From the NCBI GenBank assembly GCA_027297085.1, contig JAPUIL010000564.1, forward strand, positions 1 to 23,172: a stretch of DNA of 23,172 nucleotides. The letters run 5' to 3'. The DNA is from Verrucomicrobiota bacterium (lineage in GTDB: Bacteria > Verrucomicrobiota > Verrucomicrobiia > Opitutales > UBA2995). A model generated the notes under the pieces. It did no database searches. It worked only from the letters and a program-made list of their open reading frames with translations, and was not told the origin of the DNA. Positions 8,473 through 16,567 of this stretch are shown piece by piece (within the stretch, counting starts at the first letter, position 1; each line of letters begins with the position of its first letter). The position numbers were made by a program, and so were the translations under genes.

Positions 8473-10254
8473 TTACTCCTGTTCATCCATGACAAGGAAA
8501 CCGCGAATCGGGGCTTTCGGCGAAATACCCAATAAATGTATTAAATGTTCTGAAACTCGTTTGAAGGCTGGGGCAGCCAGTTGGCCACCGAAACGGCTGC
8601 CTTTCTGGGGGTTGTAGATGACAACGGTTATGACCAACCGTGGATCACTAGCCGGAAAATAGCCTATAAATGAAACATCTACGTCCGTGGCAGAGTAGCC
8701 TCCCTGTTTTAGCACACGCTGTGCTGTCCCGGTCTTACCAGCGACCTCCATCCCAGGAATCTGGGCATGCGGAGCGGTACCTTCCGGACTGACCGTTTTG
8801 ACCAACATCTTTGATAGCGATCGTGCAGCCGAGGCGGAAATGACACGACGGATCGCCTTGGGCTCAATAGTTGAAATGACATTTCCGTCTGCATCCTCAA
8901 CTCGTGAGAGAATTTGAGGCATCATCAACACACCGTCATTGGCCAAAACAGACATGGCAAAATGCGCCTGCAAGGGTGTAACCGCGATCGCCTGGCCCAT
9001 GGGTAAGCGGCTAATCGTCAACCCGTCCCAGTTTTTTGGCTCATGCAAAATTCCATCTCTTTCAGGACCGAGAAGAAAACCGGTTTTTTCACCAAACCCA
9101 AACGCTTTGGCGTAGGAATAGAGTCGTTCCTCACCTAAAAGAATACCCACTTGAGCGGCCCCTCGGTTGCTCGAGTGCGCGATGATATCCAATACAGGTA
9201 TAGTGCCATAGTCTTTACCGTCATGATCACTCGGCAAACGTACAACCCGTCCCCGGTAAGGCACACGATCCAGTGAACAATTGAAAGTCGTATACGGATT
9301 GATTATCTCCTCAGACAACGCTGCGCCTATAGGTACAATCTTGAAAATCGAGCCAGGCTCATAAATGTCCGAAATCGCGAGGTTTCGTTGATACGATATC
9401 GGGTATTTAACGGTATTGAAATATTCGTTTGGGTCAAAGGTAGGCCAATTCGCCATACCTAGAATATAACCAGTAGCTGGATCACTTACTATGATAGTCA
9501 CACCATTAGGCTTCAGTTCGATCAGACTCTTTAACTCCAATTCGAGCACGTGTTGAACCATCATATCAATGGTGAGCGAGACATGGAATCCATCAGTAGC
9601 TTCTACCTGACGTTTTCTAAATTGCGCCATTTCCCGGCGTTTACCATCCCACTCAGTCTCGATCCAGCCCGTTTGCCCTTTCAGATAAAAATCCATGGCG
9701 TGCTCGACTCCAGTGACTGCTTGCTCCTCCTTATTAACGTATCCCAGAACATGAGAAGCCAGTGCTCCTACAGGATATACACGCTTGAAGTGGCGATTGC
9801 CATACACCCCATCAATTCCGAGTTTCAATACTTCACGATAGACTTTTTCGTCTATATTATCGGCCAGAACTTTCCAACGGACGGTTTTCGGATTTCCATC
9901 CACCATACGTATCTCTCCCTTCATTTTCTGATACAAGTCCGAATAAGGAACGTGAATAAGCTTGGCCAATTTGTGCCAGTTGGGTTTGTCCTCGGGTAAG
10001 AGTGATTCAGGATCGACCCCCACCCGCCGTACGGTAACGGTAGTAGCAAGCAGGTTTCGATTCCGGTCGAAGATATTTCCGCGACGTGCGTCCAACAATT
10101 CAAACTTGGTCCGAATGCGTTCGCTTTCTTCTACCAACGCATCGCGCTCGACGAACTGCAGGTCGACCAAGCGTGTCAACACCGCAGCAAAACCAATAAC
10201 GAAGGCCGTAAAGACCCACAACAATCGGCTTAATGGTATTCCTGCACGCGCCAT
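8473..10254 (-). CDS. ftsI: FtsI/PBP3-type septal peptidoglycan transpeptidase
   Basis: A 593-residue class B penicillin-binding protein that cross-links septal peptidoglycan. It has a short cytoplasmic N-terminus, one membrane anchor (about 10-30), a dimerisation/pedestal domain (about 55-210, with DARRGNIFDRN at its start), and a transpeptidase domain. The catalytic motifs are complete: SxxK as GSIFK (S302, K305), SxN as SSN (361-363) and KTG in GKTGTAQ (507-509). There are no C-terminal PASTA repeats. The ATG lies two bases after the stop of the ftsL-like gene. The place between ftsL and murE, and the partner ftsW in the same operon, favour FtsI over the elongation enzyme MrdA (PBP2). Confidence 0.95.
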   Translation of the reverse strand: MARAGIPLSRLLWVFTAFVIGFAAVLTRLVDLQFVERDALVEESERIRTKFELLDARRGNIFDRNRNLLATTVTVRRVGVDPESLLPEDKPNWHKLAKLIHVPYSDLYQKMKGEIRMVDGNPKTVRWKVLADNIDEKVYREVLKLGIDGVYGNRHFKRVYPVGALASHVLGYVNKEEQAVTGVEHAMDFYLKGQTGWIETEWDGKRREMAQFRKRQVEATDGFHVSLTIDMMVQHVLELELKSLIELKPNGVTIIVSDPATGYILGMANWPTFDPNEYFNTVKYPISYQRNLAISDIYEPGSIFKIVPIGAALSEEIINPYTTFNCSLDRVPYRGRVVRLPSDHDGKDYGTIPVLDIIAHSSNRGAAQVGILLGEERLYSYAKAFGFGEKTGFLLGPERDGILHEPKNWDGLTISRLPMGQAIAVTPLQAHFAMSVLANDGVLMMPQILSRVEDADGNVISTIEPKAIRRVISASAARSLSKMLVKTVSPEGTAPHAQIPGMEVAGKTGTAQRVLKQGGYSATDVDVSFIGYFPASDPRLVITVVIYNPQKGSRFGGQLAAPAFKRVSEHLIHLLGISPKAPIRGFLVMDEQE

Positions 10255-10256
10255 TG

Positions 10257-10655
10257 TTATTCGCGTTCTCCTCGATCGTTGTTAACAAGTTCCAAACGGC
10301 TGCGATAAGCAGCAACCGGTGGAGTAGTATTGGCAATGTATTCATTCTCCGGCTGTTTCTCCATAGAATGGATAATTATAATACGATCTTCTCTTGGCGG
10401 CCCCAGTCGAAGTTTTGACATGGCGATCAACTCTTTCAGGTATTCAGGAGTCAATGAACTCGCCAAGTCTGTATCCAAAATATCCTGACGCCGGCCTAAT
10501 TCCTCCAGTTGAGCTTCCTTTCTGTCCAGATTCACAGCCAGTGTGCGGATGGTGCGCTTGGAATGCACAGTCATCATACCAACAGCCAGCAGTCCCACAA
10601 GACAGCAGAATGTCAGGGCGAGCAGCCAGCGCGTATAGAAAAAACTATTCTTCAT
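10257..10655 (-). CDS. ftsL: FtsL-like bitopic cell-division protein
   Basis: A 132-residue protein with a short basic N-terminus, one membrane segment (about 10-30) and then a heptad-like stretch rich in Glu, Leu and Arg (about 35-65) that looks like a coiled coil. This is the architecture of FtsL/DivIC/FtsB proteins, which scaffold FtsQ and activate FtsW-FtsI in the periplasm. Sequence conservation in this family is too low for a motif call, so the assignment rests on topology and on its place between rsmH and ftsI. The C-terminal part (about 85-132) is polar and probably disordered. The gene starts 3 bases after rsmH and ends 2 bases before ftsI. Confidence 0.8.
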   Translation of the reverse strand: MKNSFFYTRWLLALTFCCLVGLLAVGMMTVHSKRTIRTLAVNLDRKEAQLEELGRRQDILDTDLASSLTPEYLKELIAMSKLRLGPPREDRIIIIHSMEKQPENEYIANTTPPVAAYRSRLELVNNDRGERE

Positions 10656-10658
10656 TCC

Positions 10659-11603
10659 TCAGGTAAGTCCTATTAGCTTGCGGACGGCCCGCAGCTTGGC
10701 GGAACGCGACCTGGGATTTTGGGCAATCTCTTCTGGAGTCGCAGTGATCGGTTTGCGTGTGAGCGCACGCGCGGCAACTGGACGCATCTGTTGTGGAGTG
10801 GAATCCATCCGGTCGATCGGTTGGCCACAGAGTTTACGAAAGTAGCGCTTAACAATCCGGTCCTCAAGAGAATGAAAACTGATGGCGGCAAGGACCCCGT
10901 CCGGAGCAAGTAAATCAAAAGCCTTGGGCAGTGCAGTTTCGATGACTTCGAGTTCTCGATTCACCGCGATCCGCACCCCCTGAAAGGTTTTGGTAGCAGG
11001 ATTTAATTTACTTCGCCTCCGGACGGGGGCTGGGATTGTATTGGATATTAGCGCAGCTAAGGATCTTGTGTTATGAAGAAGATCGGTACCGCGTGCATCT
11101 AGGATAGCATCCACGATGCGCCTCCAGGAGGTTTCCTCACCAAATACCTTGATGGCTTCTATGAGTTCCTCGCGACTGGCGGTTTCAAGAAATTCGGCAG
11201 CGGTCTGTCCTACGCGAGGATTTAGCCGCATATCGGCAGGTGCATCGGCCCGAAAAGAAAACCCACGCTCGGGCTGATCAAAATGAAAAGAGGAAACGCC
11301 GTAATCAAACAACACTCCGTCAAGCTTATCCTCCTCTATAAGATCCAAGTCAGAAAAGTTGAGATCATAGAACCGGAAACGGTCTGGAAAAGAGTCGCTG
11401 ACAGCTCGAGCCCGCTCGGCAGCCTCTGGGTCACAGTCGATAGCAACCACGGATACGGTGGATCCTGAATCCAGCAATGCCCGGGTGTGCCCGCCTCCAC
11501 CAAAGGTAGCATCGAGAATGGTCTTTCCTTCGGATGGACCGAAAAGCCCAAGCACCTCCCGGAGTAATACCGGGAGGTGTCCTTTGCCAATATTGGTACT
11601 CAT
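10659..11603 (-). CDS. rsmH: RsmH, 16S rRNA m4C1402 methyltransferase
   Basis: SAM-dependent methyltransferase that N4-methylates C1402 in the 16S rRNA decoding centre (formerly MraW). From the chosen ATG at 11603 it has 314 residues, like E. coli RsmH (313). Motifs are GHLPVLLREV at the N-terminus, the SAM loop DATFGGGGHT (about 31-40), AIDCDPEA, LFDYGVSS (98-105), ERGFSFR followed by DMRLNP, ISFHSLEDR (about 241-249) with IVKRYFR after it, and the C-terminal NPRSRSAKLR. An upstream in-frame ATG at 11639 would add 12 residues (MLKMFCGSDSPA) that do not resemble the family and would overlap the small upstream ORF. It is the usual second gene of the dcw cluster. Confidence 0.96.
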   Translation of the reverse strand: MSTNIGKGHLPVLLREVLGLFGPSEGKTILDATFGGGGHTRALLDSGSTVSVVAIDCDPEAAERARAVSDSFPDRFRFYDLNFSDLDLIEEDKLDGVLFDYGVSSFHFDQPERGFSFRADAPADMRLNPRVGQTAAEFLETASREELIEAIKVFGEETSWRRIVDAILDARGTDLLHNTRSLAALISNTIPAPVRRRSKLNPATKTFQGVRIAVNRELEVIETALPKAFDLLAPDGVLAAISFHSLEDRIVKRYFRKLCGQPIDRMDSTPQQMRPVAARALTRKPITATPEEIAQNPRSRSAKLRAVRKLIGLT

Positions 11604-11610
11604 GGCAGGG

Positions 11611-11829
11611 CTATCCGATCCGCAAAACATTTTTAACAAATTTCCACCGTGATGGTTTCGTGGTCAGTCTGGTTACTGGCTTTTCCTCCCACCGCAATTG
11701 CGCACGATCAACAAAGCGGGCGACCGTCGACTGAGTCCGCTGGTAGTCACCAATATCCCATTCGTTGCAATGGGCTACTTTGCCATTGTTTAGGACGCCA
11801 GATGCATACAGGGATTTTGATAGTCTCAT
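11611..11829 (-). CDS. Small basic protein of unknown function between mraZ and rsmH
   Basis: I do not recognise this 72-residue ORF. It starts with ATG at 11829, 20 bases after mraZ, and stops 7 bases before the preferred rsmH ATG, so its spacing fits a gene in the operon. Without it there would be about 240 bases of untranslated sequence inside a compact operon. The protein is basic, has Trp, Arg and Lys in its second half (RWEEK, SRWKFVKNVLR), and has no signal peptide or membrane segment. The frame is open to 11871, overlapping the end of mraZ. No Shine-Dalgarno sequence is visible. It might be a real, poorly conserved small protein or a chance ORF in a regulatory spacer. Confidence 0.5.
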   Translation of the reverse strand: MRLSKSLYASGVLNNGKVAHCNEWDIGDYQRTQSTVARFVDRAQLRWEEKPVTRLTTKPSRWKFVKNVLRIG

Positions 11830-11849
11830 TTTTATAGTGCGCGGGGGGA

Positions 11850-12338
11850 TTACATTATGCCGGTTTTCCAAATTTTCTCCATGACGTTGAGCATACGTCT
11901 TCCCTTGGAACCAATATCGAGTGCGAATGGATCTTCCTTAAACTTGGCGTAGCGATCCGGATTCCAGATCGCCCAGGAACCAAACATGCCGACCAACTTT
12001 GCCTGGTTATCCAACCCGGCGTGTTCAATCAGAGACGGAGTCAGGACTATGCGGCCACTTTTGTCGCAATAAACCATTTCCGAGTGCTCCATAAGATACA
12101 TGGTGAAATGCTGGCCAACCAAATCGGAGGGAAGGATGGATTCCATTTTCTCATCCAATTGATCCACTTTAGAAGGGGGGCACAGCCAGATATAGCCAAC
12201 AGGTTGTGGGATCGCGAGGTAGGCAGACTCAGTATCATCGCCGTCGAACCGCCACTTTTTGGGAACGGTCACACGGTTTTTTGAGTCAAGGGAATGTAGG
12301 TATCCCCCTGCAAAGGTCCTGTTTCTGGATGAGAGCAT
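11850..12338 (-). CDS. mraZ: MraZ, dcw operon transcriptional regulator
   Basis: A 162-residue MraZ, an AbrB-like DNA-binding protein that in E. coli forms a ring and represses its own dcw promoter. Two tandem SpoVT-AbrB-type half-repeats are seen. The first is around [20 protein letters not shown] (11-30). The second is around [20 protein letters not shown] (90-109). The DxKxR and DKSGRI cores are the family hallmark. I chose the ATG at 12338 because the conserved part begins about 10 residues later. The upstream ATG at 12389 would add a non-family extension and push into the promoter region. It is the first gene of the minus-strand operon and is divergent from tlyA. Confidence 0.93.
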   Translation of the reverse strand: MLSSRNRTFAGGYLHSLDSKNRVTVPKKWRFDGDDTESAYLAIPQPVGYIWLCPPSKVDQLDEKMESILPSDLVGQHFTMYLMEHSEMVYCDKSGRIVLTPSLIEHAGLDNQAKLVGMFGSWAIWNPDRYAKFKEDPFALDIGSKGRRMLNVMEKIWKTGIM

Positions 12339-12460
12339 TAAGGCTTTTATTTGCGGGATATTTCGACATTTCGCCCCATTTTCCGACACAAGTCAAGAAT
12401 TCACTCAACATTTACTTATTTTTTTTGCACTTTAATTGCGGTTTTTCGTGGATAGCCGCC
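12339..12460. promoter_or_regulatory. Divergent mraZ / tlyA promoter region
   Basis: This 122-base AT-rich interval separates the two divergent operons. On the minus strand a TTGACT (12391-12396) could be the -35 of the mraZ/dcw promoter, about 53 bases before the mraZ ATG, but no good -10 lies 16-18 bases further on. Just downstream sits TGGGG in the context AAATGGGGCGAAA, like one unit of the TGGGN repeats that MraZ binds in E. coli; the threefold 10-base spacing is not clearly present. On the plus strand TTTAAT (12431-12436) is a possible -10 for tlyA without a convincing -35. The location is sure; the exact elements are guesses. Confidence 0.45.
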
Positions 12461-13210
12461 GTGCAGCATAAAAATCTAAGATTGGATGAACTTCTGGTGG
12501 AGCTGGGGCATTGCAAAACGCGCTCGAGAGCCAAGGCTTTGATACTAGCTGGGAAAGTGCGCAGGGGTACCGTGATTCTAGATAAACCAGGGAAATCATA
12601 TCCAATGGATATATCAGTAACTGTGGTCCAACCGGCGCGTTTTGTAGGTCGCGGGGGAGATAAGCTTGAAGCCTACCTGGAGGCGTTTCCCACCGAAGTA
12701 AGTGGAAAAAGGATACTTGATGTAGGTGCCTCTACGGGTGGGTTTACAGATTGCCTTCTTCAGAGGGGAGCCGAGTGCGCAGTTTGTGTGGACGTAGGAA
12801 GAGCTCAATTACATCACAAACTGCTCTTGGATCCAAAAGTAACCAATATAGAAAAAACCAACGCTCGTCATTTAACACCGGATCAACTTCCCCACCCTGA
12901 CTACGACTTGGCGGTGATGGATCTCTCTTTTATATCCCTTAAAAAAGTGCTACCAGCCATATGGCCGCTCTTGAAGTTCAATGGAAAGTTAATAGCTTTG
13001 GTAAAACCACAATTTGAAGCGGAGAAGCACCTTGTGGACAAAGGTCGAGGCGTGATCCACGACGATGGTGTCAGAATGGCCATCCTGGAGGATATTAAAA
13101 AATGGATTGCTAAGCATTTAGATGGCGCATCCCTGGAAGGTTCCATCGAGTCGCCCATTGCCGGGGGAGATGGTAATAGGGAATTCCTTTTAGGGATCTT
13201 TAAAAAGTGA
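12461..13210 (+). CDS. tlyA: TlyA-family 16S/23S rRNA 2'-O-methyltransferase
   Basis: A 249-residue protein with an N-terminal S4 RNA-binding domain ([10 protein letters not shown]...[12 protein letters not shown], about 7-33) and a C-terminal FtsJ/RrmJ-like methyltransferase fold. The linker motif [14 protein letters not shown] is typical of TlyA. The SAM loop is [12 protein letters not shown] (86-97), followed by MDLSFISL (153-160), LVKPQFE (180-186) and NREFLL near the end. A K-D-K-E catalytic tetrad can be read as K68, D154, K182 and E241. In mycobacteria the enzyme methylates cytidines in both 16S and 23S rRNA and affects capreomycin sensitivity; many bacteria have the form acting on one target. 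I place the start at GTG 12461, the only sensible codon close to the S4 domain. The frame is open further upstream but overlaps mraZ. Confidence 0.92.
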   Translation: MQHKNLRLDELLVELGHCKTRSRAKALILAGKVRRGTVILDKPGKSYPMDISVTVVQPARFVGRGGDKLEAYLEAFPTEVSGKRILDVGASTGGFTDCLLQRGAECAVCVDVGRAQLHHKLLLDPKVTNIEKTNARHLTPDQLPHPDYDLAVMDLSFISLKKVLPAIWPLLKFNGKLIALVKPQFEAEKHLVDKGRGVIHDDGVRMAILEDIKKWIAKHLDGASLEGSIESPIAGGDGNREFLLGIFKK

Positions 13211-13303
13211 GACTGAAACTGACCTCGAATTTTAAGAAATAAATGCGTGATTGCCAACTAGTGAAAGCCTCCTTAAATCCGATACTAAATACTCTCAACC
13301 AGC

Positions 13304-14143
13304 ATGCACGCCATTGAGTCGATAGCCTTTTTTATCAATCAGACCAAATCCGGTGCTCCCGAATTGGCCGAAGAGTTAATAGCCATTGCAAAAAAAGAAT
13401 GCCGATCGATCAAAGATACTTCCAAATATCCTTTGGAGCCCGATTTTCTAAAAGATGTCAGCGCCTGCTGTGTCATTGGCGGAGACGGCACATTACTCGG
13501 TGTGGCGGAAGCATGTGCTAACCAATCAGTTCCGGTGATCGGGGTAAACCGTGGAGGATTAGGTTTCTTGACAACTTTTTCCGGAGAAGAAGCTGCCCGG
13601 TTATTTCCTCAGGTCTTGAAGGGAGAATACTGCATCACAGAACGCAGCATGCTACAGGCATCGTCAACCGGAGGAGGAGCAACCACAGCTCTGAACGATG
13701 CTGTTATTAAGGAAATCCGCTCAGGAGATATTTTGAATCTGGAGGTCTGTAACGAAGCAGGCTGGATTACGGATTATTTATGCGACGGTATCATCTTTAC
13801 TACACCCACCGGCTCAACTGCCTACAATTTATCAGCAGGCGGACCCCTGATTGATCCTAGCGCAAAAGTATTGGCAATGACTCCTATCTGCCCTCACACG
13901 TTGAGCAATCGATCTATTATTTTTGATTCAGGCGCAAAGTTGACAGTCAAAGATGTCTCCCAATCCAAAACTCTCCAGGTCATTCTAGATGGAGCAAATC
14001 GGCTAACTATTAATCCGGGCGAGAGTGTCACTCTGGAGCTGTCCCCCGAGAAGCTGTCCCTAATCCACCAAAAAGATTTCAACCACTTCGAAGTGGTGAG
14101 AACTAAATTGAAATGGAGCGGCAGCCACAAACAGCGCTCCTGA
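13304..14143 (+). CDS. nadK: NAD kinase
   Basis: ATP- or polyphosphate-dependent NAD kinase, the source of NADP(H). The 279 residues fit the family (E. coli 292). Hallmarks are VIGGDGTLL (57-65) with catalytic D61, NRGGLGFLTTF, the LNDAVIKE motif of the NAD-binding site, DGIIFTTPTGSTAYNLSAGG, and PHTLSNRSIIF near the C-terminus. It follows tlyA after 93 bases, on the same strand; tlyA and NAD kinase are neighbours in many other bacteria, which supports both calls. The N-terminus is a few residues shorter than in E. coli, beginning SIAFFINQTKSGA, and looks complete. No Shine-Dalgarno sequence is seen before the ATG. Confidence 0.95.
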   Translation: MHAIESIAFFINQTKSGAPELAEELIAIAKKECRSIKDTSKYPLEPDFLKDVSACCVIGGDGTLLGVAEACANQSVPVIGVNRGGLGFLTTFSGEEAARLFPQVLKGEYCITERSMLQASSTGGGATTALNDAVIKEIRSGDILNLEVCNEAGWITDYLCDGIIFTTPTGSTAYNLSAGGPLIDPSAKVLAMTPICPHTLSNRSIIFDSGAKLTVKDVSQSKTLQVILDGANRLTINPGESVTLELSPEKLSLIHQKDFNHFEVVRTKLKWSGSHKQRS

Positions 14144-14193
14144 GATTCCATAAATCCACTCCGTTGAATACTTTGTAAAAAAATATTGCTGGG

Positions 14194-14221
14194 TTGAGGC
14201 AGTCCGATTTACCCCTATTAA
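14194..14221 (+). promoter_or_regulatory. Candidate promoter for the GYF_2 gene
   Basis: TTGAGG (14194-14199) and TATTAA (14216-14221) are separated by 16 bases, in the 133-base gap after nadK and about 55 bases before the next start codon. The match to sigma70-type hexamers is moderate and was found by eye only. Confidence 0.25.
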
Positions 14222-14276
14222 AGTCGATCATTCTCAGTTCAACTTTAAGCGGCTCAATACCAGCCATCTCATCGCC

Positions 14277-15050
14277 ATGTCGGAATATTTTATTCGCTAT
14301 CCAGACTCCGAAGAAGCCAAGGGTCCCTACAACATCGAGCAGCTCCAATCCCTCAGCGAAGCCAAGAAAGTAACTAACGATACCCTTTACTACGACGACG
14401 ATAAAGAGGTCTGGCTAGCTATTCGTGGAAACGAGGGTTTAACAGAATCCCTGTTTCCTGCTGAAAAGAAACTTTCTTTAAAGAAAAATCCGGACGAGGA
14501 GCTAAATTTACTTAAAAAGCCGGAAGAGGAAGAAGATAAGAAGCTCACGGTCGAGGATATACTCGCGGCTGCGGAAGGCGATACCCCAGAAACCAAAAAT
14601 AAAAGGACCAAGGCCAAATGGAAACATCGCACCATTGGCTACACTATCTTCTCATTGGCGATCACTTTCCTGTTATCTGGAGCTGGCCTGGCCGTTCTTC
14701 ATCTGAGTACCATCCAGACTCTGAACCCAGCACTGATTCTTAAAGATCCTTTTATCATCACTGCCACGATCGACCTTTTACTGGCCCTTTGCTTACTCTT
14801 ATCGGTAACAACTATCTATCCGGTCGTGAGATTTCGGGCTGTATTGGGTTTGGGATTCATGGCTATATATTTTTATAGCTTCGACCAAGTGACGATGGCC
14901 GTCCTGATTTCAGTGAGCATGATCTGCGCTTTTATCAACACCTTCACGACACGAGTATCGGTGTTTATGTTAACCGGGCCCGGATCTATTGGAGGCATGC
15001 TTCTCTTTCTTTTTCTTTATTACCTTTATCTCAATCCATCACAGGCCTGA
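14277..15050 (+). CDS. GYF_2-domain membrane protein of unknown function
   Basis: A 257-residue protein. The N-terminal part (about 1-55) is a GYF_2/DUF4339-type module: it begins SEYFIRY, has GPYNIEQLQSL (16-26), TLYYDDDKEVWLAI, and the typical Trp. Such modules are thought to bind proline-rich peptides. A charged linker (about 60-115) of Glu, Lys and Asp follows. The C-terminal half has four or five membrane segments (about 120-142, 159-181, 185-202, 205-222, 236-252), ending LYYLYLNPSQA. No catalytic motif is visible. It is 59 bases upstream of the YihY gene on the same strand. Its function is unknown; a sensor or assembly role in the inner membrane is only a guess from the domain layout. 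Confidence 0.8.
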   Translation: MSEYFIRYPDSEEAKGPYNIEQLQSLSEAKKVTNDTLYYDDDKEVWLAIRGNEGLTESLFPAEKKLSLKKNPDEELNLLKKPEEEEDKKLTVEDILAAAEGDTPETKNKRTKAKWKHRTIGYTIFSLAITFLLSGAGLAVLHLSTIQTLNPALILKDPFIITATIDLLLALCLLLSVTTIYPVVRFRAVLGLGFMAIYFYSFDQVTMAVLISVSMICAFINTFTTRVSVFMLTGPGSIGGMLLFLFLYYLYLNPSQA

Positions 15051-15097
15051 CCAACCATTGACTTTCGCCACGGGTTTCAGAAAGGTAACCTGTTAAC

Positions 15098-15103
15098 GAG
15101 GGG
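15098..15103 (+). promoter_or_regulatory. Ribosome binding site deciding the YihY start
   Basis: GAGGGG lies 6 bases before the ATG at 15110. It supports that ATG over the in-frame TTG at 15104, which would touch the site. This is one of the few strong Shine-Dalgarno sequences in the window. Confidence 0.6.
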
Positions 15104-15109
15104 TTGGAC

Positions 15110-16564
15110 ATGACCAAATTAGGATCGAAGTTAAGAAACAAATGGGCTGCCCCCTATAAGCGGCTCAAGCATGTCCTGGAAAAGGAGATCTGGGATACAG
15201 AACTCCCGGACAGATCCAAACCGATTGACTCGGCCTACTACCTTCTGCGAATTCTTTCGCTGGTTAAGAATGGTTTCATTCGCAATAATGTTTTCGTAAG
15301 AGCAGCAGCCCTTTGCTACAGTTCGCTTTTGGCACTTGGGCCACTAGCAGCTATCGTCCTCGTCATAGCTGGCTTCCTACTGGAGACGGTGGAACAGACT
15401 CGAATGCTGGAGCTAATGAACAAATTTGTTGTGTTTCTGGCTCCTCCACTCGCCGAGTACTTTGAATCTGCCGGAGGAAATGGAGAGGGTTCTGCCGGTA
15501 ACTCTTTTATAAACGAAAATGTTATTGAAGGTCTAAACGGTTTTATTGAGAACGCACAGTCCGGCGCATATGGTGTATTGGGAATTCTCCTACTCGTAAT
15601 AATTGCGCTCCAACTTTTTTCGGCGATTGAAAAGGCCTTTAACGACATTTGGGGCGTCCGGCGTGGACGAAGCTTGTTGCAACGTATTGTCTTTTATTGG
15701 GCGTTTATAACCCTCGGTGGTTTATTATTCTTTTCTGCCCTAGCAATTTATTCCGCCGGCACCTATGTTAATATAGTCGAAGGTCTACCTCTGGGAGCAC
15801 ACCTCCTAAAATTAATCCAGTGGCTGGCACCCTTGTTATCCTTTATCCTAATAGTGGTTCTCCTCGCGAGCTTCTACCGATTTATCCCGAACACTCAGGT
15901 CTATTTTGTCCCTGCATTCAGCGGAGCTTTTATTGTATCCGCTTTGTTGGTACTCAACAAGGAGCTCTCTTTTCTCTATGTCAGACAAGTAGTAACTGCT
16001 CAGAGTCTTTATGGATCGCTGGGAATCATTTCCATACTTATGTTGGCATTGTATATCTTCTGGGTATTTGTTCTCACGGGTGGGCAAATAACCTACGCTA
16101 TCCAGAATGCTAATTTCCTGGCCAACCAACAAGCTTGGGAGAACACCAGCCGTTCAACTCGAGAAGCTTTGAGTCTGGCAGCTTTAATATTGATAGCACG
16201 CCGATTTAAAATTTGCGCCCCGGCCTACTCATCAACCGAATTGACCAAACGACTTCGAGTACCTGGACAAATTCTTAACGAATCTCTGGCCAATCTCATG
16301 GAGCTGGGCTTCATTACTATACTCACAGCTGAAGCCGGCAATAGCGGAGTCACAAAACGCTACCAACCGGCCAAGCCACTTAGTAAAATTACCTTGTACC
16401 ATTTCAAGAAAGCTCTCGATAATTACGGAAATTCCGAAGGCAAGGAACTCATCCTGAAGGTGGATCCACTTATTCGTGAGTTCAGCGAAAAAATGGATTC
16501 TAACATTAAGAGAGATTGGCAAACACGCACCCTGGAAGAGCTCCTGGAGACAGGAGTTGCATGA
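15110..16564 (+). CDS. YihY/BrkB-family inner-membrane protein
   Basis: A 484-residue membrane protein of the YihY/virulence-factor BrkB family, once misnamed ribonuclease BN. The family block RAAALCYSSLLALGPLAAIVLV (about 65-86) marks the first membrane segment, and about five more follow up to residue 325, with a conserved IEKAFNDIWGVRRGRS between them. The final third (about 345-484) is soluble and holds a winged-helix-like region (SSTELTKRLRVPGQILNESLANLMELGFI), often found as a C-terminal extension in this family. The physiological substrate is not established. The GNAT gene starts 3 bases after its stop, so the two are probably co-transcribed. Confidence 0.88.
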   Translation: MTKLGSKLRNKWAAPYKRLKHVLEKEIWDTELPDRSKPIDSAYYLLRILSLVKNGFIRNNVFVRAAALCYSSLLALGPLAAIVLVIAGFLLETVEQTRMLELMNKFVVFLAPPLAEYFESAGGNGEGSAGNSFINENVIEGLNGFIENAQSGAYGVLGILLLVIIALQLFSAIEKAFNDIWGVRRGRSLLQRIVFYWAFITLGGLLFFSALAIYSAGTYVNIVEGLPLGAHLLKLIQWLAPLLSFILIVVLLASFYRFIPNTQVYFVPAFSGAFIVSALLVLNKELSFLYVRQVVTAQSLYGSLGIISILMLALYIFWVFVLTGGQITYAIQNANFLANQQAWENTSRSTREALSLAALILIARRFKICAPAYSSTELTKRLRVPGQILNESLANLMELGFITILTAEAGNSGVTKRYQPAKPLSKITLYHFKKALDNYGNSEGKELILKVDPLIREFSEKMDSNIKRDWQTRTLEELLETGVA

Positions 16565-16567
16565 CAA

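Noticed and set aside
8361..8495. N-terminal extension of MurE to an upstream ATG at 8495
   Set aside because: The extra 45 residues overlap ftsI, do not resemble Mur ligase N-termini and include the hairpin; the ATG at 8360 gives the family's usual length.
12206..12460. Open frame upstream of tlyA on the plus strand
   Set aside because: It runs antisense through mraZ, and the conserved S4 domain begins only after GTG 12461.
14115..14140. GGAGCG/CGCTCC inverted repeat at the end of nadK as a terminator
   Set aside because: Six-base stem with a 14-base loop, inside the coding sequence and without a T-tract.
15058..15088. TTGACT before the YihY gene as a promoter
   Set aside because: No acceptable -10 hexamer 16-18 bases downstream.
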